NCBI GenBank assembly: GCA_038226175.1
Contig: JBBRQP010000005.1
Location: forward strand, 5,388 to 69,387
Origin: JBBRQP01 sp038226175
GTDB lineage: Bacteria > Cyanobacteriota > Cyanobacteriia > Gloeobacterales > Anthocerotibacteraceae
Direction of reading: 5' to 3'
Length of the DNA stretch: 64,000 nucleotides
Below, piece by piece: positions 26,207-35,078 of the stretch. Below the pieces are notes generated by a model that did no database searches, was not told the DNA's origin, and saw only the letters and a list, made by a program, of their open reading frames with translations. The position numbers and the translations under genes were made by a program. The stretch's first letter is position 1; the number at the start of each line of letters is the position of its first letter.

Positions 26207-28207
26207 CTAAGCCACGTAAAGTAAACGAGCGGGTAATTTGACAGCGGCAATATTAATCTCGCGCTGAATCGCAAACTGCTGTAAATAAGCGAGCGGGTCT
26301 GCCGGATCAAGGGTCATGCCATCAGGCAGGGTCAGAGGCTGATAGGTCGCCGTCGGCACAGTGATCCCCAATTGGCTAGCAGCTTGTCGATAGAGATCAT
26401 CGCGATAAATACGGGCTAAGACATCTTGCCAATTTTCGGGAAAAGTGACCAAGCCCCAGCGCGCCATTTGTGTGAGAATCCACAACTTTTCGGTGAGATT
26501 ATCTACCGTCGGATCAAAAGAATTAAAGTTAGGCACTGGCTCCGTTCGCCCAAATCCATAATCGTAGGTACCAGATAGCCCTAATGTACCATAGATGGGG
26601 TCAGCTGATACATACTTTTTCTGGGTAATGAGTTGCGTTATTTCTTCGCGATGAGCTAAGTCGGCACAGTAATGACCCGCTTCAATTAGAGCTTTAATCA
26701 GCGCCAAGTGAGTCTTAGGATTAGCCTCAGCCCAGCTTTCCTTAAGTCCTAAAATCTTCTCAGGATGACCAGCCCAAATATCGAGATCAGTGACGGGTAC
26801 AAAGCCTAAGCCCTCATGAACCGCTCGCGCATTCCAGGGTTCGCCAGTGCAATAGCCGTCAATATTACCAGCTTGTAAATTAGCGACCATCTGTGGTGGC
26901 GGGATCACTACTAAATTGACATCGTGATCAGGGTCAATATTGGCTCCCGCTAACCAGTAGCGCAACATCAGGTTATGCATCGAAAAAGGATGCACCATGC
27001 CTAGAGTGTGCTTTTTGCCCGAGCGGTCAGCCTCCAAATAGCGTTTAAAATCTTCACGAGAACGCACGCCTTGATCATAAAATTTGCGTCCTAGGGTGAT
27101 GGCATTGCCATTACGGGTTAGTGTCATAGCACTCACGAGCGGTATTGCTGTGCGTTGATAAGTCCCGAGTAATTCGCCTAGGGGCATCCCTGCGACCATT
27201 TGAGCCGCATCAAGACGGTCTTCGAGTACCCCTTGCAAAATCGCTTTCCAACTCGGTTCCCGCGATAAGGTGACATCAAGGCCATGTTTTTTGAAGAAGC
27301 CTTTTTCTTGGGCAATTACCAGAGGCGCACAATCAGAGAGTGCCACAAAGCCTAGGGTTAAGGTTGATTTCTCTAGGCTTGAGTTGACCGAGCTAGTCAC
27401 GGGTGTTGCTGGAACCTTGCCCGCTTTGGCTTTCTTGGCTTTATTTAAGTAGTAGAGCAGTTCGTTGCGTTGGCGGTAGTAATTGGGATTGTTAATTACT
27501 TCCATGCGCTGGCGAGGACGGGGCAGCTCGACGGTCATGATTTCTCCGACTTGCGCCGCCGGGCCATTACTCATCATCACGATGCGGTCTGAGAGTAAGA
27601 GGGCTTCTTCAACATCATGAGTAATCATGACTACGGTAATGCGATGGGCTTCCCAGATTTTGAGGAGCTGTTCTTGCAAACGCCCACGGGTCAAGGCATC
27701 TAGCGCGCCAAAAGGTTCATCAAGTAAGAGAACTTTAGGGCGCGTGGCGAGCGCTCGGGCAATACCAACACGCTGACGCATCCCCCCCGAGATTTGGTTG
27801 GGCTTTTTATCCGCTGCCGCGCTGAGGTTGACCATCATAATGTGTTCTTCGACTAAGGCATTGCGCTCATCTTCGGACAGGGTTTTGGCATAAACGGCAT
27901 TGACAGCAAGAGCAATATTTTGGCGTACAGTCAGCCAAGGCAAAAGCGAGTGATTTTGGAAGGCGACCATGCGATCAGGCCCCGGTGCATTAACCGTGTT
28001 GCCATCCACGACTACCCGTCCGCTAGTCGCCAGCCCCAACCCCGCAATCATGTTGAGGACAGTCGATTTACCACAGCCGGAGTGTCCAATTAAAGAGACA
28101 AATTCGCCCTCCTCGATCTGGAGATTTACGCCGCGTAGAGCCTCATAAATCTTGCCACTACTGGAAGTAAAAATCTTCCCCGCATTCTGCACTTCCAAAA
28201 AAGCCAT
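26207..28207 (-). CDS. nrtC: Nitrate ABC transporter ATPase with regulatory NrtA-like domain, NrtC
   Basis: 666 residues from ATG 28207 (M-A-F-L-E-V-Q-N); the longer open frame reads antisense into nrtB and is not used. The first ~255 residues are an ABC ATPase (GHSGCGKST, ISGGMRQRVGIARAL, VLLLDEPFGALD). A short linker leads to an NrtA-like binding domain (LGFVALSDCAPLVIAQEKGFF to the end), the fusion typical of NrtC. In model strains this domain mediates ammonium-triggered inhibition of uptake. It overlaps neither neighbour and lies 4 bp from nrtB. Confidence 0.95.
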   Translation of the reverse strand: MAFLEVQNAGKIFTSSSGKIYEALRGVNLQIEEGEFVSLIGHSGCGKSTVLNMIAGLGLATSGRVVVDGNTVNAPGPDRMVAFQNHSLLPWLTVRQNIALAVNAVYAKTLSEDERNALVEEHIMMVNLSAAADKKPNQISGGMRQRVGIARALATRPKVLLLDEPFGALDALTRGRLQEQLLKIWEAHRITVVMITHDVEEALLLSDRIVMMSNGPAAQVGEIMTVELPRPRQRMEVINNPNYYRQRNELLYYLNKAKKAKAGKVPATPVTSSVNSSLEKSTLTLGFVALSDCAPLVIAQEKGFFKKHGLDVTLSREPSWKAILQGVLEDRLDAAQMVAGMPLGELLGTYQRTAIPLVSAMTLTRNGNAITLGRKFYDQGVRSREDFKRYLEADRSGKKHTLGMVHPFSMHNLMLRYWLAGANIDPDHDVNLVVIPPPQMVANLQAGNIDGYCTGEPWNARAVHEGLGFVPVTDLDIWAGHPEKILGLKESWAEANPKTHLALIKALIEAGHYCADLAHREEITQLITQKKYVSADPIYGTLGLSGTYDYGFGRTEPVPNFNSFDPTVDNLTEKLWILTQMARWGLVTFPENWQDVLARIYRDDLYRQAASQLGITVPTATYQPLTLPDGMTLDPADPLAYLQQFAIQREINIAAVKLPARLLYVA

Positions 28208-28211
28208 GCTG

Positions 28212-29066
28212 TTACTCCGAGACGACGAACCATTTACCGATATAAAATACCAGCCGATCCAGGGCAAACCCGACCAAGCCCACATACAGCACCGCAATGA
28301 TGATGTCACTCATCCGTGAACTGTTGTAGCTATCCCAGATGAAAAAGCCGATGCCGACGCCGCCAGTTAGCATTTCTGCTGCAACAATCGCGAGCCAAGC
28401 CAGACCCACCGCGATGCGCAGGCCCGTAAAAATATAGGACGCCGCCGAGGGGATTAGAATCTGGAAAAAATAGGTGGTGCGTGAAAGCTGTAAAACATCA
28501 GCAACGTTGCGGTAATCCTGAGGTGTCTGCATTACACCGACCGCCGTGTTGATCATAATCGGCCATACTGCTGTCACAAAAATTACAAAAATCGCACCCG
28601 GTTCGGCTTGATTAAGCGCGGCGAGGGCAATCGGTAACCAAGCCAGCGGGGGTACTGTGCGCAAAACTTGAATGATCGGGTCAACGGCTGTCCGAAAGGG
28701 CTTAAAAGACCCTAGCAAAATACCCATACTGACCCCCACCACTGCCGCTAGGATATAGCCCACAGCTACCCGTTTCAGACTCTCAATCAGCTGCCAGCCC
28801 AAGCCTTTGTCATTAGAGCCATGATCAAAAAATGGGTCGGAGATCAAAGGCCAGCTATCGGTCAAAACCTGTACAGGCCCAGGAATCTGACCAGTTTTGC
28901 CGATGGCACTAAAGAATTGCCAAAGTCCTAAAAAGATCCCAATCGCCAACAGCGGCAGGAGGATAAAATCAGCTTTTTGGAGAAACTCACCTAGGGGATT
29001 AGCCTTCTCGGAAGCAAGAGGCGTAGGAGCAGTGAGCACTTTTTTATCTTCAGAGGTGGCGGTCAT
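28212..29066 (-). CDS. nrtB: Nitrate ABC transporter permease NrtB
   Basis: 284 residues from ATG 29066, with GAGGGTAAC upstream. Five or six membrane segments are visible (FILLPLLAIGIFLGLWQFF, VAVGYILAAVVGVSMGILLG and others). The permease loop contacting the ATPase is around LQLSRTTYFFQILIPSAASYIFTGLRIAVG, the EAA-type region. It is 10 bp downstream of nrtA. Confidence 0.93.
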   Translation of the reverse strand: MTATSEDKKVLTAPTPLASEKANPLGEFLQKADFILLPLLAIGIFLGLWQFFSAIGKTGQIPGPVQVLTDSWPLISDPFFDHGSNDKGLGWQLIESLKRVAVGYILAAVVGVSMGILLGSFKPFRTAVDPIIQVLRTVPPLAWLPIALAALNQAEPGAIFVIFVTAVWPIMINTAVGVMQTPQDYRNVADVLQLSRTTYFFQILIPSAASYIFTGLRIAVGLAWLAIVAAEMLTGGVGIGFFIWDSYNSSRMSDIIIAVLYVGLVGFALDRLVFYIGKWFVVSE

Positions 29067-29076
29067 TAGGTTACCC

Positions 29077-30372
29077 TCATACAAGTTTTTTAAGTTTGAC
29101 GGCATCAAGATAAGCTTCGGGTTTGGCGGGATCAAATTTCACGCCATCAAAGAATTTTTCAACCCCACGGGATGTGCTCTTGGGAATAGCAGCCGTTTGA
29201 CCAATCGTTTTGGCAGCATCCCGCCACATATCTTCGCGGTTGACCGCAGCAACCAGTTTTTTGGTATCGGTTTTTTGGGGCAAAATACCCCAGCGCATAT
29301 CCTCGGTCAAGAACCAGAGGTCATGGCTCTTGTAAGGATAAGAGGCGTTATTTTGCCAGAATTTCATGATGTGGGGACTGTCACGCTCAATTGGGCGGCC
29401 ATCACCGAAGTCAAAAATGCCTTTGTAGCGGGCGATGATATCTTTGACCGGAGCGTTGATCCATTGACGGGCAGAGACGATTTTGGAAAGTTCTTCTTTG
29501 TTTTCCATTTTGTCGCACCAGATCTGAGCATCTTGAACTGCCATGAGTAAGGCTTTAGCGGCTTTCGGGTTTTTATCAGCCCAGTCAGCGCGTACTGTAA
29601 AAGCTTTTTCGGGATGGTTATTCCAGAGTTGTCCAGTCGTGATCGCAGAGTAACCGACCAGTTGGTTGATCAGCTGCTGGTTCCAAGGTTCACCGACACA
29701 GAAGGCATCCATGGTGTCAGTTTTCATATTAGCAACCATCTGTGGCGGCGGAATCGTAATGACTTTGACATCTGAATCCGGATCAACCCCACCGGCAGCC
29801 AGCCAATAGCGCATCCAAGCCCAGTGCGTACCGCCCGGAAAAGTGATGGCAACGGTTACCGGGTCACCCTTAGCTTTGGCAGCAGCGGTGATCGTCTTCA
29901 TAGGAGATGAGTTGAGTCCTAATTTAAGAGCTTTATATTTATTGGAAACAGAAATGGCCTGACCGTTAAGATTTAAGCGCGCCAAAATGTACAACGGAAT
30001 TTTTTGGTTACCCTTGGTAATATTGCCGTTGCTCATCAAGTAGGGCATGGGCGACAAGATATGTGCACCATCAATCCCACCACCACCGGTACCTAGCTCA
30101 AGGTTATCGCGCAAGGCACCCCAAGAGGCCTGCTTGAGGACATCTACATCTTTCATGCCGTACTTCTCGAAGTAGCCCTTTTCTTTAGCAATGACAAGGG
30201 GCGCACAGTCGCTCAGGGCGATAAAACCAAGCTTGGCTTTGGTTGTCTCGGGGGTATCAGCAGCATTGACATAACCGGGCGCGAGTAGTCCGCCGACGGC
30301 AGCTCCGCCAGCCAAAAGAAGGCTACGACGGGTCAAAGGATGAGCAGGGGTGGCAGGGGAAGATTGGGTCAT
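29077..30372 (-). CDS. nrtA: Nitrate/nitrite-binding protein NrtA
   Basis: 431 residues from ATG 30372. The N-terminus is a twin-arginine signal (TRRSLLLAGGAAVGGLLAPG), with likely cleavage near VNAAD. No cysteine follows the hydrophobic core, so a lipobox is missing, unlike lipoprotein NrtAs. The mature part shows the family binding segments (LGFIALSDCAPLVIAKEKGYF, PGGTHWAWMRYWLA, IPPPQMVANMK, CVGEPWN). It is the first gene of the operon, with an NtcA box 63 bp upstream. Confidence 0.95.
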   Translation of the reverse strand: MTQSSPATPAHPLTRRSLLLAGGAAVGGLLAPGYVNAADTPETTKAKLGFIALSDCAPLVIAKEKGYFEKYGMKDVDVLKQASWGALRDNLELGTGGGGIDGAHILSPMPYLMSNGNITKGNQKIPLYILARLNLNGQAISVSNKYKALKLGLNSSPMKTITAAAKAKGDPVTVAITFPGGTHWAWMRYWLAAGGVDPDSDVKVITIPPPQMVANMKTDTMDAFCVGEPWNQQLINQLVGYSAITTGQLWNNHPEKAFTVRADWADKNPKAAKALLMAVQDAQIWCDKMENKEELSKIVSARQWINAPVKDIIARYKGIFDFGDGRPIERDSPHIMKFWQNNASYPYKSHDLWFLTEDMRWGILPQKTDTKKLVAAVNREDMWRDAAKTIGQTAAIPKSTSRGVEKFFDGVKFDPAKPEAYLDAVKLKKLV

Positions 30373-30434
30373 GGTGAGGTGGGTATGCAAAACAACTATG
30401 TACACTAGGAAACACCCTGTTTGCTTCGGTAAAT

Positions 30435-30448
30435 GTAGTCTCAGATAC
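30435..30448 (-). promoter_or_regulatory. NtcA-binding site (GTA-N8-TAC) upstream of nrtA
   Basis: The 14-mer GTAGTCTCAGATAC is an exact GTAN8TAC palindrome, the consensus of the nitrogen regulator NtcA. Downstream on the nrtA strand a TAGTGT at 30407-30402 could be a TAN3T -10 box, though its 27-nt spacing is somewhat longer than the usual ~22. Position and context fit activation of the operon under nitrogen limitation. Confidence 0.85.
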
Positions 30449-30662
30449 ATAACATACATATATCTTCACAAAAGGCATGAAGCCTATAACTAAAAAGCAT
30501 TACCATGTGGATTATTATGTGCATCTGGTCAAATTTGCTACAAAGAAGGTTTACTTCTAGTCAAGATTGAAGGCTTTTTGGCTGTTCCATACTGTCTGAT
30601 TGGAGTCACAAAGCAGCTGCTTTAAGCTGTCTTCAGATGGGCTAGAAGGGCAGCCCTTGCCT

Positions 30663-30699
30663 AAAAAAATACCTTTCTCTGTCATTAGAGAAAGGTATT
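30663..30699 (-). terminator. Rho-independent terminator of the PEP-CTERM gene
   Basis: AATACCTTTCTCT, a 6-nt loop, AGAGAAAGGTATT: a perfect 13-bp stem followed on the minus strand by a T-run. It lies 33 bp past the stop at 30732. The 30449-30662 stretch holds no recognised gene. Confidence 0.9.
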
Positions 30700-30731
30700 G
30701 GTTAGTGGATGATCACGGTCTTAAACTAGTT

Positions 30732-31531
30732 TTACTGGGCTTTTTTCTTACGGTTGATCGTAGAGAATGCACCAATCCCTAATAAACCCAAACCAACAAA
30801 AGATGAAGGTTCAGGAACCGTATTAACCGTGTAATTGTAGGTGACTTGGTAGGCTGCCGCACCATAAGTGTCGAAGTTGTAGGTTGCTTTAGCAGGGCCT
30901 GAACCAAAAGAGTTACCCGTTGCCGTGTAGGTTAAATTGAGGTTACTGTTACCCACGTAAGCCCCAGTAGAAGTGGTAGTTGATGTACCACTAGTGCTTC
31001 CTGCGAGACCTACAAAGGAAACTCCTGAAGTGCCAGCAAAATCTAAACTACCATCGTAGGCACCTACAGCAGTTGTGGTATTAGCTAAGGGAATCACTGT
31101 GGGCCCTGTGTCGAAAACCCAGGGGCACCGAGGGTCATGGTTGACTTTAGATTAAGGGTAATAGTGGAAGGTTGTGCTGTTTTATTTTCGCCCTACGCAT
31201 CACCAAAAACATAACCCGTAGCCGAGATCGTGACGCTATCGAGGGTTACGCCGTAGCCAATATCGTAAAGAGACGCATCAAACTGAGGAACAACAATAGT
31301 GCTATTGATATCTAAGGACTGATAATCATTGACGTTGTCATAACCTTGGGCAGTACCACCAGATAAACCTGTCGGTTCAGTGGGGTCAGCAATGTAGTAG
31401 CTGCTGCCTGTCGTGTAACCCGTTGTCCAGGTATTCGCTGAATAGGTAACACCGACGGCATGAGCAGCACTTATCGGCATCAGAGCCAAGAGCGCGGCAA
31501 GAGTAAGAGCTTTGGGGGAAAGCGTGATCAT
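30732..31531 (-). pseudogene. PEP-CTERM choice-of-anchor E exported protein, disrupted
   Basis: The first part (31531 to 31193) has a signal peptide (ALTLAALLALMPISAAHA) and DASLYDIGYGVTLDSVTISATG, then ends at a TAG. The later part (31097 to 30732) carries DGSLDFAGTSGVSFVGLAG and a C-terminal PEP-CTERM signal (VPEPSSFVGLGLLGIGAF plus a basic tail). Reading through the TAG continues the protein for about 38 codons; a +1 shift near 31100 then joins the second part. The joined product would be a normal choice-of-anchor E, PEP-CTERM surface protein for exosortase sorting. Either a decaying gene or a site of assembly errors. Confidence 0.75.
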
Positions 31532-31722
31532 GTAAACATCTCCTCAAGGACTTGCAAATTTAGTTCAGATTTGTTGATCAAAACAATAGTAAGTGAATAT
31601 ATCGATTAAATCAAGAAACTAATACATCTTCCGTACATACACGTATAGATTGTGGTATGCCGTATGAATAGCGATTAAACACAAGTAAGAAAACTTGGTT
31701 TCGCAGACTGTTTATGGTTTTG

Positions 31723-32601
31723 CTATACATCCCAGTAGCTGAGTACCCGCTCGACAAAAACCATCAAATCCTCGGTCTCACCTTCTCGAAATAATTGAAT
31801 CACGCGACCAATCGGGTTAAACGCTACCGCTTTCTCCCATTCTATGGCGGGCGCTGGGGGCTCCGGCTCTCGCCAACTCCACCACGAACGCTCACTACGT
31901 GCCATACGTGGGCAAACTTCCAAGGCAGCACCACCCAACACCTCACTGCTGACCCACCGGGCCTGAAGCTGAGGTTGGTGGGCTAAAACCTCACCCACTA
32001 AACAACCTAAGCAAATCAGTGAATTAAGGGGTTCATAGGGTTCGTCATCAATGATGACGGGCTGACGCAGCTCTTCTAAAACAAAACGGTTGATCCAGGC
32101 AATGGTTTCCAACTGATCAGGATACAAAGTACGATGCCCAAAATCCTGGAGCCAACGTTGAATTTGTCGTGCCAAATAGACCGGGCGTTCGAGATGCATA
32201 GGCGTATCGAAGTCAAAGCGCACTTCCAAAATCGCTTCACTCTCTAGCTGTCCGCGCATACTATCCTCAAATACATAAGCAAGGAGTGACGGTAACGGAT
32301 GCGCCGCGATAAACCGGACAGTTAATCGCAATGTCGGTGCTGCTTGCCGCAGACTCAACAGGCTCTCGAGAGTTGTTAGCACTAGGGGTTCGTCCCATTC
32401 TCGGGTTACCACCACGAATAAATGTAAGTCTCTTGTCCCACTGACAGTGAATAAACTAATTTGGTCAGCGCAGGGCAATTGGGCTGTAATTTCTTCTAAA
32501 GTTTGTACTGGAAACCCTTGGTCACTAAACCGTGATACGACGTAGCGAAATGCCTCATCGAGAGGCTCATCGGCGGCTAATACGATCTCTGGAAACTGCA
32601 C
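31723..32601 (-). CDS. Hypothetical protein, second gene of a two-gene unit
   Basis: 292 residues with a GTG start, 2 bp after the stop of the gene before it, so translation is probably coupled. Soluble and acidic, with a few cysteines (LICLGCLVGE, EVCPRM) and a tryptophan cluster (ERSWWSWREPEPP). No signal peptide or recognised domain. The pairing with the small cysteine-containing protein upstream is the only hint to function. Confidence 0.6.
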   Translation of the reverse strand: MQFPEIVLAADEPLDEAFRYVVSRFSDQGFPVQTLEEITAQLPCADQISLFTVSGTRDLHLFVVVTREWDEPLVLTTLESLLSLRQAAPTLRLTVRFIAAHPLPSLLAYVFEDSMRGQLESEAILEVRFDFDTPMHLERPVYLARQIQRWLQDFGHRTLYPDQLETIAWINRFVLEELRQPVIIDDEPYEPLNSLICLGCLVGEVLAHQPQLQARWVSSEVLGGAALEVCPRMARSERSWWSWREPEPPAPAIEWEKAVAFNPIGRVIQLFREGETEDLMVFVERVLSYWDV

Positions 32602-32603
32602 AC

Positions 32604-32954
32604 TTACCTCTGCTCATAAAACTTACAGCCAAGACAAGGCCCATGGGGATTGGGCGTACACCGTAAAAGCTCAGAATGGGCATTAAAGCGACAAGAGGGG
32701 TCACCAATAGCCCAGACCTCACCCAGCTGCTGACGGTCACGCAGGTCAACCGCAACTGGTCGCACAAAAAGCGATACCCGCTTGAGTTGATATTTGCCGC
32801 CTTTGAGGTCGTAATGATGACTACGCTCTAAGACAGCCCAAGTTTGTCCATCCCATTCCACATAGGGTGTCAGGGGTTGTTCGGAAGAAACTTGTCCAAC
32901 CCACTGCCGGGTATCACTACGGTACAAATGAATGGGTGAAACCATACCTTCCAT
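32604..32954 (-). CDS. Small cysteine-containing protein, possibly DUF6464
   Basis: 116 residues (or 113 from the M at position 4). The N-terminal half looks beta-rich; the C-terminus has IGDPSCRFNAHSELLRC and NPHGPCLGCKFYEQR, four cysteines in C-x10-C-x7-C-x2-C spacing that could bind metal. This resembles the cyanobacterial DUF6464 family as I remember it; a profile search would decide. First gene of a pair with the 292-residue protein. Confidence 0.55.
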   Translation of the reverse strand: MEGMVSPIHLYRSDTRQWVGQVSSEQPLTPYVEWDGQTWAVLERSHHYDLKGGKYQLKRVSLFVRPVAVDLRDRQQLGEVWAIGDPSCRFNAHSELLRCTPNPHGPCLGCKFYEQR

Positions 32955-33021
32955 TTTTTACGCTATTGTAACCCACTGTGATTGCTCAAGGAGCGTCAAT
33001 CAATCTAACAGCTTTACACTA

Positions 33022-33136
33022 TTGGGCAGGCTCGACTCTCTCGATCAGCCTCTTGCCCAACAATACACATCCCAGGCGTATTGTTGGGCACAGTTGAGCC
33101 GCTACGTATAAGGTCTTAGTTCACACAGTAGCGGCT
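33022..33136. other. Structured intergenic region with competing stem-loops
   Basis: TGCCCAACAATAC (33054-33066) pairs perfectly with GTATTGTTGGGCA (33078-33090). Its first seven bases can instead pair with TTGGGCA at 33022-33028. A third stem joins AGCCGCTAC (33097-33105) to GTAGCGGCT (33128-33136). It lies in the 244-bp space between two divergent genes. No protein is encoded. A leader or small RNA is possible but unproven. Confidence 0.4.
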
Positions 33137-33198
33137 GGTTTACAGTGCAGCAAAAAAGTTTGCTAGGCTAAGTCAAGTAAACTGCTTTTTTGTGATTC

Positions 33199-33498
33199 AT
33201 GCACGCTCTGTCCATTCCGACTTGGATTATCCATATTGCTAGCATCCTTGAATGGGTAACCGCTATTATCTTGATCTGGCAATATGGCGAACGCACCAAA
33301 AACCCGGTTTGGCATAATCTGGCTTGGGCAATGCTACCAGCTTTGGTTGGAGGCTTAGCGATTGTGGTTTGGCACTATTTTGATAACGCACCTGATTTAT
33401 TTTGGTTAGGTAATATCCAAGCTACCATGACATTATTAGGTAATATCACCCTGATGATGGCGGGCTACACCCTCTATCGCACCCGTCAGAATTCCTAG
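33199..33498 (+). CDS. Ycf49-like DUF2499 membrane protein
   Basis: 99 residues with three hydrophobic helices. The family pattern is clear: S-I-P-T-W-I-I-H-I-A-S-I-L-E-W near the start, W-H-N-L-A-W-A-M-L-P in the middle, and Y-F-D-N-A with an L-G-N stretch after it. DUF2499 proteins (Ycf49 in algae and cyanobacteria) are thylakoid or plasma membrane proteins of unknown role. The length is typical. Confidence 0.85.
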   Translation: MHALSIPTWIIHIASILEWVTAIILIWQYGERTKNPVWHNLAWAMLPALVGGLAIVVWHYFDNAPDLFWLGNIQATMTLLGNITLMMAGYTLYRTRQNS

Positions 33499-33551
33499 CG
33501 GGACAACACAGTTAATTTGATAGACTTAAGTGCATTCGGTATTAAGTTGCC

Positions 33552-34532
33552 ATGAAGCATAAAGTTCTTGTCACAGGTGGCGCTGGCTATATCGGCTCGC
33601 ATACGGTTAGAGCCTTACAGCAGGCAGGGTTTGAACCGTGGGTTTTTGATAATTTGGTCTATGGTCATAGCGAATTTGTGGCAGCTGAGGCTTTGATTGT
33701 CGGCGAGCTACGAGACCAGACTTTGGTAGAGCAGGTTTTTCGGGAGCATCAATTTGTCGGCGTGATCCATTTTGCGGCCTACACTTATGTGGGCGAATCT
33801 GTGACTGACCCCTTGAAATATTATCGTAATAATTTTAGCGATACGCTCAATTTGCTCGAAGTCATGACCCAAGCTGGGGTTAATAATATTATTTTTTCGA
33901 GTAGTTGTGCGACCTATGGCCCGCCGCAGTTTCTACCCCTGACCGAAGATCATCCCCAAAATCCGATTAGTCCCTATGGCATGAGTAAATTGATGGTCGA
34001 AGCTGCTCTGCGGGATCTACATCAGGCCATGGGTTTACGGTATCTCTCCTTGCGATATTTCAACGCGGCGGGAGCTGACCCCGATGGCGGTATTGGCGAA
34101 GATCATAATCCTGAGACCCATCTCATTCCTTTGGTGCTAGATGTGGCCTTGGGTCGTCGTCCTCAGATTACAATTTTTGGTACCGACTATGACACCCCCG
34201 ATGGTACCTGTATTCGTGATTATATCCATGTCACCGATTTGGCCTCTGCCCATGTTTTGGGATTGCAATATCTGCTTGAGGGCGGGGCTAGTCAGCATTT
34301 AAATCTGGGTAATGGCAATGGGTTTTCGGTGCATGAGGTGATCACGATGGCAGAGCAAGTGACGGGCTGTCCTATTCCCATTACTCTGGGCGCACGTCGC
34401 CCCGGCGATCCCGCAATCTTGGTCGGCAGTAGTCAAAAAATTCGGCAGTTACTGCACTGGCAACCGCGCTATGATGCCTTAGAAGTAATTCTCAAAACAG
34501 CTTGGGTTTGGCATCAGCAGCGGTTTGGCTAA
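33552..34532 (+). CDS. galE: UDP-glucose 4-epimerase
   Basis: 326 residues, extended SDR fold. The NAD-binding loop is GGAGYIGSH (residues 8-16); the catalytic Ser is in FSSSCATYG and the Tyr-x3-Lys in SPYGMSKLM. RYFNAAGADPDG and the later C-I-R-D-Y-I-H-V-T-D-L follow the family. Interconverts UDP-glucose and UDP-galactose for polysaccharides and glycolipids. ATG 33552; its stop is 1 bp before the DUF721 gene. Confidence 0.95.
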   Translation: MKHKVLVTGGAGYIGSHTVRALQQAGFEPWVFDNLVYGHSEFVAAEALIVGELRDQTLVEQVFREHQFVGVIHFAAYTYVGESVTDPLKYYRNNFSDTLNLLEVMTQAGVNNIIFSSSCATYGPPQFLPLTEDHPQNPISPYGMSKLMVEAALRDLHQAMGLRYLSLRYFNAAGADPDGGIGEDHNPETHLIPLVLDVALGRRPQITIFGTDYDTPDGTCIRDYIHVTDLASAHVLGLQYLLEGGASQHLNLGNGNGFSVHEVITMAEQVTGCPIPITLGARRPGDPAILVGSSQKIRQLLHWQPRYDALEVILKTAWVWHQQRFG

Positions 34533-34533
34533 G

Positions 34534-35070
34534 ATGAGCAAACCAACCCGCCTTGACCAAATTCTGCAAGAGTTACAAAAAAGTCAAACCTGGCGTAAAC
34601 CCCAGGAATTTTTGGCGATTGTCGAAGTGTGGACGCAGGTAGCAGGCACCCAAGTTGCCAAACATAGCCAACCGGTTCGGGTACAAAACGGTATCCTATG
34701 GATTGCAACATCTAGTGCGGTTTGGGCGCAGCAATTGACCTATCAGCGAGACTTATTACGCCAAAAATTAAGCCAAGCCTTACCCGATCTGCACTTAGTT
34801 GAATTACGATTCTCGACGAGTGGCTGGCAAACCAAAAAAACTATAGGCACCGCCACCACTACCAAATCAAGCGCAATGAAACGTAAATCATTTCGGTGGC
34901 CGCCGACTGAGGATGTACAAGAGCGGTTTGGTCAAGTGAGTCAGGTTTTGCGCTGGCGACGGGAGCAATCACCGCCTTGTCCACGCTGTCACCAAGTCAG
35001 TCATCCGGCGAGTCTGCAACGCTGGGGCTATTGTGCAGCTTGTCACCGCGATACCCTAGGTACGACGTGA
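34534..35070 (+). CDS. DUF721 (DciA-like) protein with C-terminal zinc ribbon
   Basis: 178 residues from ATG 34534. The N-terminal ~95 residues are DUF721 (VEVWTQVAGTQVAKHSQP, GILWIATSSAVWAQQLTYQRDLLRQKL), the fold of DciA, which helps load the replicative helicase in many bacteria. A basic linker then leads to a zinc ribbon CPRC-x15-CAAC. The tail is unlike E. coli-type DUF721 proteins. Cotranscribed with galE. Confidence 0.8.
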   Translation: MSKPTRLDQILQELQKSQTWRKPQEFLAIVEVWTQVAGTQVAKHSQPVRVQNGILWIATSSAVWAQQLTYQRDLLRQKLSQALPDLHLVELRFSTSGWQTKKTIGTATTTKSSAMKRKSFRWPPTEDVQERFGQVSQVLRWRREQSPPCPRCHQVSHPASLQRWGYCAACHRDTLGTT

Positions 35071-35078
35071 CTTAAGCT

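Noticed and set aside
28897..29550. 217-codon plus-strand frame across nrtB and nrtA
   Set aside because: It is antisense to two well-recognised genes and resembles no family.
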